The notes beneath the pieces were generated by a model, which saw only the letters and a program-made list of their open reading frames with translations, was not told the origin of the DNA and made no database searches. This document shows, in pieces, positions 32,787 through 37,296 of a stretch of DNA of 37,296 nt. Origin of the DNA: a bacterium (lineage in GTDB: Bacteria; Planctomycetota; Planctomycetia; Gemmatales; Gemmataceae); NCBI GenBank assembly GCA_017308215.1, contig JAFKFQ010000271.1, positions 1 to 37,296 on the forward strand, written 5' to 3'. A program made the position numbers and the translations under genes. Each line of letters starts with the position of its first letter. Position 1 is the stretch's first letter.

Positions 32787-32933
32787 GCCCGGTTCATGAC
32801 GTTCGAACCGCTGGCCGGGCGCCGGCGGGTGAAGGTAGCCGACCGCCGGACCAAGGCGGACTTCGCGCACGTCATCCGCGAGTTGGTGGACGAGCAGTAC
32901 CCGACCCGTGGCCCCGCGGAAATTCGCGTAGAC
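32787..32933 (+). pseudogene. IS630-type transposase fragment
   Basis: About 49 codons encode TARFMTFEPLAGRRRVKV and RRTKADFAHVIRELVDEQYP, the segment that precedes the second catalytic Asp in IS630-family transposases (FEPLAGWRHV, DRRTxxDxAxxxRELVD pattern). The reading frame degenerates on both sides and the D-N-L-N-T-H block is missing. It is a remnant of an element once inserted at the right border of the minus-strand cluster. Confidence 0.6.
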
Positions 32934-32983
32934 CCGGCAACGGGGGCACGCTATACGCGGCGGACGCGAGCGCGAGAGCAGCG

Positions 32984-32992
32984 GGGGGAGGG
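32984..32992 (+). promoter_or_regulatory. Ribosome-binding site deciding the GTG start of the ABC ATPase
   Basis: A ggggggagg tract ends a few bases before GTG 32999. The open frame continues far upstream across non-coding DNA and the IS630 relic, so this site and the start of recognisable ABC sequence fix the N-terminus. Confidence 0.55.
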
Positions 32993-32998
32993 CCGGCC

Positions 32999-34000
32999 GT
33001 GGCGGACGACGCGACCGAGCTGGTCGTCGAGACCCAGCACCTGACGAAGATCTACCAGAACCGGCAGATCGCGCTCAACGACGCCACCATCACCGTCGAG
33101 CCGGGGAGCGTCCTCGGGCTCCTCGGCCCGAACGGCGCCGGCAAGACCACGTTCCTCCGCCTCATCCTCGGCCTCCACCGGCCGACCGCCGGGTGGGCGA
33201 AGGTGTTCGGCCGCGTCATGACGCCGAACGCCGCCGACCTCCGCCGCCGCATCGGCTACATCCCCACGAACCCGCAGTTCCCCAAGGGGATGACCCCGAT
33301 CACGTACCTGGACTACATCGCCCGCCTGTTCGGCCTCCCCGCCGACGTGCGGAAGCCGAAGCTGGCGACGCTCATCCGGGCGGTCGACCTGCTCCAGCAC
33401 TCGGGCGACTCGATCGCCCACTTCAGCGCCGGCATGACCGCCCGCCTCGCCGTCGCCGCGAGCCTCCTCAACGACCCCGACCTGCTCATCTGGGACGAGC
33501 CGACGCACGGCCTCGACATCGAGGCGCGGCGCAGCATGCTCGAACTCATCAAGACCCTCGCCGCCGAGAAGACGCTGATCCTCAGCAGCCACAACCTGAC
33601 GGACGTGGACGAGGTGTGCAACCACGCGGCGGTGCTGAACAAGGGTCAGCTGATCTTCACCGGGTCGCTGCAAGACCTGAAGGGCCGCATCCGCCGCAAC
33701 CACTACGAGATCGACCTCGACGGCGAGCAGAAGGCGATCACGAAGTGCGTCGCGGCGCTGCGAAATCTGCCGGACTTCAAGCAAGTTCTGCTGCGACAGC
33801 GGCGCCTCGAGGTCAAGATGACCGACGACGCGGCGAACGCGCCGCTGCTCGCGCAGATGTTCCAGGTGCTCGCCGACGCGAAGGTGCTGGTGATCTCCGT
33901 CCGCACCGTCGGGATGCAGACGGAGCAGGCGTACCTCGACCTCGTCGAGCGCGAGGAGAGCCGCGGGTTCGCCCGGCTGTACAAGGACGAGGCGGCGTGA
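32999..34000 (+). CDS. ABC transporter ATP-binding protein
   Basis: A 333-residue ATPase subunit of an ABC-2 type exporter. Walker A is GPNGAGKTT (43-51), the Q-loop region lies near IPTNPQF, the signature is FSAGM (142-146, in place of LSGGQ), Walker B is LLIWDEP (162-168), the D-loop is GLD, and the switch His is His198 in LILSSHNL. The C-terminal 100 residues form the extra alpha/beta domain common in drug- and polysaccharide-type exporters. It pairs with the permease that follows 91 nt later. The exported substrate is unknown. The strand and gap suggest independence from the TIR/STAND cluster. The start is GTG 32999. Confidence 0.88.
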   Translation: MADDATELVVETQHLTKIYQNRQIALNDATITVEPGSVLGLLGPNGAGKTTFLRLILGLHRPTAGWAKVFGRVMTPNAADLRRRIGYIPTNPQFPKGMTPITYLDYIARLFGLPADVRKPKLATLIRAVDLLQHSGDSIAHFSAGMTARLAVAASLLNDPDLLIWDEPTHGLDIEARRSMLELIKTLAAEKTLILSSHNLTDVDEVCNHAAVLNKGQLIFTGSLQDLKGRIRRNHYEIDLDGEQKAITKCVAALRNLPDFKQVLLRQRRLEVKMTDDAANAPLLAQMFQVLADAKVLVISVRTVGMQTEQAYLDLVEREESRGFARLYKDEAA

Positions 34001-34080
34001 GAGTCATCAAGTCCGCGAGTCATCAAGTCTTCAAGTTGCTGACTCCGTTGCGACTTGACGACTTGACGACTTGACGACTC
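34001..34080 (+). repeat. Short direct and inverted repeats between ABC genes
   Basis: gagtcatcaagt occurs at 34001-34012 and again at 34017-34028. Beyond a short loop there are three tandem acttgacg units at 34053-34076, ending gactc at 34080. The left copies are near-complementary to the right ones, so the mRNA could fold into a long imperfect stem. It looks like a mobile palindromic intergenic repeat or an attenuating structure. Confidence 0.6.
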
Positions 34081-34091
34081 CGGAGTCGGAC

Positions 34092-34877
34092 ATGGAACAA
34101 ACGCCCCCCGTCGTCACCGTCCGGTTCAACCGCTTCCTCCCGTACTGGGCGGTCCTCCAGACCGACCTGCGCCAGACCCTGCGCGGGTGGACGTACCGCC
34201 TGTGGGTACTCGTCACCGTCCTCGCCGCCGGCGGGTTCTTGCTGTACCGCGTCGGCGTCCACAACGAGGCCGGCATGTTCCGGTCGGCCGCGGCGCAGTC
34301 CGGCGACCTGTTCCGCCTCGTCGTCGTCGGCAGCCTGGCGCTCGTCGTCGTGCTGTCGGTGTCGGCAGTCGGCGCCGAGCGCGGCACGGTCGCGGATTCG
34401 GTTCTCAGTCGCGGCATCAGCCGGCACCAGTACTTCCTGGCGAAGTGGCACGCGCGGCTGGTCGTGGTGGTGAGCACGTTTACCGCGCTGGCGATCGGCG
34501 TGCTGGTGGCGAGCTACTTCCTGTTCAAGTCGGACGCGGAGAGCGACCTGTCGGCCGGCGGCGGGCTGATGGCGGTCGTGGCGGTGGCGGCGGCGCTGGC
34601 GGTGATCGTGTCGTGGGGCGTGACCATCGGCGCGCTGACGAACGGCACGGTGCTGGGCATCACGGTGTTCTGGCTGGTGCTGTACGGGGCGGGGTTCCTG
34701 CTGACGTTCCTCCCCGAGCCGTGGCCGAGCCCGGACCGCTACCTCGCCCGCCTGCGGTTCGTGCTGATGGGCCAGTACAACGTGGCGGGGCTGACAAACC
34801 TCGTCGTCGGCTCGGCAGCGCTCAGCGCGCTGGCAGCGGCGGTGGGCGTGGTCGGCTTTGCCCGCCGCGACGTGTGA
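34092..34877 (+). CDS. ABC-2 type transporter permease
   Basis: A 261-residue membrane protein with about six hydrophobic helices, among them LWVLVTVLAAGGFLLYRV, LFRLVVVGSLALVVVLSVSA, VVVVSTFTALAIGVLVASYF and GITVFWLVLYGAGFLLTFL. After the second helix the segment RGTVADSVLSRGISRHQYFL has the pattern of ABC-2 permeases (a short helix contacting the ATPase). The ATG at 34092 is preceded by cggag. It forms an exporter with the ATPase upstream. A small gene of unknown function follows within 11 nt. The substrate is not known. Confidence 0.85.
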   Translation: MEQTPPVVTVRFNRFLPYWAVLQTDLRQTLRGWTYRLWVLVTVLAAGGFLLYRVGVHNEAGMFRSAAAQSGDLFRLVVVGSLALVVVLSVSAVGAERGTVADSVLSRGISRHQYFLAKWHARLVVVVSTFTALAIGVLVASYFLFKSDAESDLSAGGGLMAVVAVAAALAVIVSWGVTIGALTNGTVLGITVFWLVLYGAGFLLTFLPEPWPSPDRYLARLRFVLMGQYNVAGLTNLVVGSAALSALAAAVGVVGFARRDV

Positions 34878-34888
34878 GGACGCACGAC

Positions 34889-35110
34889 ATGGACGTGACT
34901 GCCGAAGTGAACGAGCTGGCCGCCCGGATCGATCGCCTGCCAGACGACTCGCAGTGGGAACTGGCCGCGCGCGTGCTCCGCCGCTTCGGCTGGTGCCCGT
35001 CGACCAACCCGGCGCTGGCGGCGGAGATGCGAGCAGAGCTTCAAGCCCTGCTCGCCCGCGAGACCGTCAACGGGAAGGCGCCGACGGCGGAGTACCGCGC
35101 GGTGGCGTGA
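34889..35110 (+). CDS. Small protein of unknown function
   Basis: A 73-residue, mostly helical, charged protein (MDVTAEVNELAARIDRLPDD, then AEMRAELQALLARE). It starts 11 nt after the permease stop behind gagga and is probably in the same transcript. I do not recognise a family. Confidence 0.6.
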   Translation: MDVTAEVNELAARIDRLPDDSQWELAARVLRRFGWCPSTNPALAAEMRAELQALLARETVNGKAPTAEYRAVA

Positions 35111-35156
35111 GGTCGAACCCGATCGACCCCGGCCTGGGAGTCAGCCGTTCGCACCG

Positions 35157-35194
35157 CCGGGGGCGCCGGGCCGGTCCCGGCCCGGCGCCCCCGG
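35157..35194. terminator. 18-bp perfect GC hairpin between convergent genes
   Basis: Positions 35157-35174 pair base for base with 35177-35194 around a two-base loop. It lies exactly between the plus-strand gene ending at 35110 and the minus-strand gene ending at 35198, so it likely terminates both directions. No T-run follows on either side. Confidence 0.65.
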
Positions 35195-35197
35195 TCG

Positions 35198-35641
35198 TCA
35201 CTTCTTCCCGTCGAGCATCTTCACCACCACGCCCTTGTCGGCGCCTTGGATGCGGACGCCCTTGAGCCACGGCGCCTCGACCGTGTACCGGCTCCAGGTG
35301 TCGCGGGCCTCCACCTTCGACAGCGCTTGGGTGACGATTCCGGTCGGCGCGACTGCGGTGAGGGTGTAGTCCTGGATGCCGTCCGCCGGCGGGGTGTCGT
35401 ACTTCTTGCGGGTCAACTTCGCCCCCGACCACCCGCCCGTCGGCACCTGCCCGGTCGCGGTGACGACCAGGTTCGGCGGGTCGATCTCCTGGATGGCGAA
35501 CTCGACCTTGAGGATCGTCTTCACGGTCACCGGGCCGGCCTTCCCCCGGTCCTGCCCGGCGAGCGGGTCGGACAGGGCCAGGACCGCGGTCGCCGACAGG
35601 CCGGCAGCGGTGACGAACCGCACCAGATGCGAGCGTATCAT
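35198..35641 (-). CDS. Exported protein of unknown function
   Basis: A 147-residue protein with an N-terminal signal-like segment (MIRSHLVRFVTAAGLSATAV, continuing to a likely cleavage after about residue 29). The rest is beta-rich (VKTILKVEFAIQEIDPPNLV, IQDYTLTAVAPTG). The ATG at 35641 has ggaggt four bases upstream; the longer open frame is unlikely. No catalytic motif is visible. Confidence 0.7.
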   Translation of the reverse strand: MIRSHLVRFVTAAGLSATAVLALSDPLAGQDRGKAGPVTVKTILKVEFAIQEIDPPNLVVTATGQVPTGGWSGAKLTRKKYDTPPADGIQDYTLTAVAPTGIVTQALSKVEARDTWSRYTVEAPWLKGVRIQGADKGVVVKMLDGKK

Positions 35642-35741
35642 CTCGACCTCCACGGGCGACGCACGGGCGACGGCGGGGACGGCCCCGCGGAGGCGCATTC
35701 TAGCGCGGCGGGCCGGGCGCGCCGCCGCGCGGGGGGACATG

Positions 35742-36125
35742 TTACGACCGCGTGACCGAGTCCTTGTCCTCGAACCCCGCCGGCGCGGTGGCGCGGCGGC
35801 CGGAACCGTAGCCGACCACCCAGCCGAGGAGCCCGCCGGCGAGCGCCGAGGTGGTGGTCAGGTGTTCGCGGGCGTGCAGTGCCTGCGGGTACGGCCGCAT
35901 CGGGTACAGGTCGCCGTCCTCCGGGTAGCGGTGGGCGACCACGCCGAGGACGCGGACCCGGAACCGCACCCCGGAGCCGTCGCCGGCCTCGGAATCGACG
36001 CCGCCGGTGACCCCGGCCAGCCCCAAGCCCAGCCCGGCGACAAGGCCGAGTACGAGGCCGACGTTCGCACGCCGCCGGGCCGGCACGGGTATGGCGCAGG
36101 CCGGCGGTGGTGCGGCGCCCGCCAT
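35742..36125 (-). CDS. Small membrane protein of unknown function
   Basis: A 127-residue protein with two hydrophobic segments, about 21-42 (VGLVLGLVAGLGLGLAGV) and 92-108 (SALAGGLLGWVVGYGSG), joined by a polar loop containing YPEDGDLYPMRPYP. The ATG at 36125 is preceded by ggaggag. It lies 13 nt after the truncated gene that ends at 36139. Confidence 0.6.
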   Translation of the reverse strand: MAGAAPPPACAIPVPARRRANVGLVLGLVAGLGLGLAGVTGGVDSEAGDGSGVRFRVRVLGVVAHRYPEDGDLYPMRPYPQALHAREHLTTTSALAGGLLGWVVGYGSGRRATAPAGFEDKDSVTRS

Positions 36126-36138
36126 TCGTTCTCCTCCG

Positions 36139-36330
36139 CTATGCGACCGGCTCGCGGTCCAGGTCGGAGTACGGGTAGTGCCCCTGCTCCTTGAGCCGGG
36201 CGAGCAGTTTCGCCCCGCCGTTCTTCCGCGCGAACGCCATCTCCGACCGGAACACCTCGATCACCGCGAGCAGGCCGAACTCGACCGGGGCGTCGGTCGG
36301 GTACGACGGGTAGCCGTCGAAGATTAAGGC
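36139..36330 (-). pseudogene. C-terminal fragment, possibly suppressor-of-fused-like
   Basis: About 60 codons read ALIFDGYPSYPTDAPVEFG, then IEVFRSEMAFARKNGGAKLL and GHYPYSDLDREPVA to a stop. There is no start codon in a sensible place; upstream the frame runs into the ISAzo13-type element. The pattern E-M-x-F-A-x-x-x-G-G-x-x-L-L near the end resembles the C-terminus of SUFU-domain proteins, but this match is from memory and tentative. The gene was probably cut by insertion of the transposase unit. Confidence 0.45.
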
Positions 36331-36399
36331 ATGAGTGGGATGTGATCTACCGGCCCCCCCGGAATCCGCTACGAGGTGTGTCTCACGGAGAGGGCACCG

Positions 36400-37296
36400 A
36401 TGGCGGAACTCACGGACGACCCGCGTCGGACCATCCTGCTGGGCGCGACGCGGCTCGCGGGGCACGAGCGTCGGCGGTTCCCGGCCGAGGCGGCGAACAC
36501 GTTCCGCGGCGGCCCGGCCCGGCGCGCCGAAACCACCTTCGGGTGGGGGCGGGGCGCGGTCGAGACCGGGCTCAACGAACTCCGCTCCGGGATCCGGCGC
36601 CTGGACCCCCACGAACTGCGGGGGCGCAAGCCCACGGAGGGCGTCGCCCCGGCGCCGGACGCGTTGCTCCGGCGCCGGGGCGATCCGCACGCCCGGGCGG
36701 GCCCCGCGTTCCGGACCCCGTTCGCGTACACCCGGATCACGCCCGAGGGCGCCCGCGAGGCCCTGCTGGGCATCCCCGAACTGGCCGGGAAGGTGCCCAC
36801 CCGCCGGACCGCGGGCGGCATCCCGAACCGCCGGGGCGACACGCCGCGCCGGGCGCTCAAGGCCCGGCCGCAAAAGAGGTGCCCCAGACCGACGCCATCC
36901 TCGCCCACGCCCGGCGCGCCCGCGCCGCGTCCGCGGCCGACCCGGGCGCGCCGCGGCCCCCCATCAACGCCAAGCCCGAGGTGACGGTGGGCGCGTTCTC
37001 CCGCGGTGGCGCGGCGCGCGGGGAGGGGCCGGTCCAGGCCCTCGACCACGGCGTGGCCCGCGAGGCCCCTCTGGTCCCGTTCGGGGTGCCGGAGCGGAGC
37101 CGCGGGGCGGTCCCGATCCTCCGGCCGTGGTCCCTGCTCGGGCACTCGCGGGAGCCCCGCGACTTCTGGGGCGACGGCCCGGGTCGGTGGCGGGCCGAGC
37201 GGAAGCCGAGTCACCCGGTTGCACCTCGCGTTGGACAACGGCCCGGAGATCGGCCGCTCCCGGACCCAGTTCCTCACGCGCGCGGTGGGGTTCGCG
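36400..37296 (+). pseudogene. Frameshifted ISAzo13-type transposase, cut by window end
   Basis: From ATG 36400 the product reads as the N-terminal half of an ISAzo13-family transposase (RLAGHERRRF, FGWGRGAVETGLNELRSGIR, RTPFAYTRITPEGAREAL). Near 36870 the frame shifts: the expected continuation EVPQTDAILAHARR and then TVGAFSRGGAARGEG and ALDHGV lie in another frame. Near 37210 it shifts again to LHLALDNGPEIGRSRTQFL, the block with the second catalytic Asp. The ORF leaves the window before its end. Two frameshifts make it a likely relic, although the remainder is not visible. Confidence 0.75.

Larger units (their letters stand above)
32572..32998. other. Divergent intergenic region
   Basis: This separates the minus-strand cluster from the plus-strand ABC operon, so it should hold promoters for both directions. 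The only recognisable content is the transposase fragment at 32787-32933. A short A/T-rich patch lies at 32635-32655. Confidence 0.4.

Noticed and set aside
36860-36885. Programmed frameshift in the ISAzo13-type transposase
   Set aside because: The caaaagagg site is not a classical slippery heptamer, and a second frame break near 37210 points to decay.
1-37296. CRISPR array, tRNA or rRNA genes
   Set aside because: No regularly spaced repeats, no cloverleaf-like sequence with conserved tRNA arms and no rRNA core sequence were noticed by eye.

Overview
The window is GC-rich and reads as chromosome of a Gemmata-type planctomycete (Gemmataceae or close relative). This is inferred from the very large WD40 proteins fused to STAND ATPases, the gingipain- and CHAT-type protease genes, the transposase relics and the overall codon bias. 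No rRNA, tRNA or CRISPR array was seen.

Almost everything between 2052 and 32571 is on the minus strand, so the biological order runs from high to low coordinates. The first unit is a TIR protein overlapping a SLOG protein by ATGA (32571 to 30683). Next comes a tight nine-gene run (30197 to 18817, gaps of 44 nt or less): a large DJ-1/PfpI protein, a benzoylformate-decarboxylase-like ThDP enzyme, two paralogous EthD-like proteins, a cholesterol-oxidase-like GMC flavoenzyme, a SnoaL-ankyrin protein, a second DJ-1/PfpI protein, a branching-enzyme-like GH13 protein and finally a SLOG-TIR fusion. After a MITE-like spacer come an AGE-type (alpha/alpha)6-barrel protein and another TIR protein. After a strong hairpin come a TIR protein overlapping an nSTAND1-WD40 protein, then a C25/gingipain-like protease and a CHAT-nSTAND1-WD40 protein.

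The locus therefore combines four TIR proteins, two SLOG domains, two STAND NTPase scaffolds and two caspase-clan proteases with a compact set of carbonyl, redox and glycan enzymes. TIR, SLOG, STAND, CHAT and C25 domains are typical of nucleotide-signal-driven conflict or programmed-death systems in multicellular or complex bacteria. The unusual point is the physical integration of a metabolic operon that ends in a SLOG-TIR gene. The working hypothesis is that this is one defence or stress superlocus in which the enzymes make or remove a small molecule or glycan sensed or used by the TIR/SLOG proteins. Only the domain content and gene order are seen; the function is inferred.

The flanks look ordinary or worn. 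On the left is a frameshifted DDE transposase with terminal inverted repeats. On the right are an IS630-type transposase fragment, an ABC ATPase/permease pair on the plus strand, four small genes or fragments, and a frameshifted ISAzo13-type transposase cut by the window end. IS debris on both sides fits a mobile or recombinogenic accessory region.
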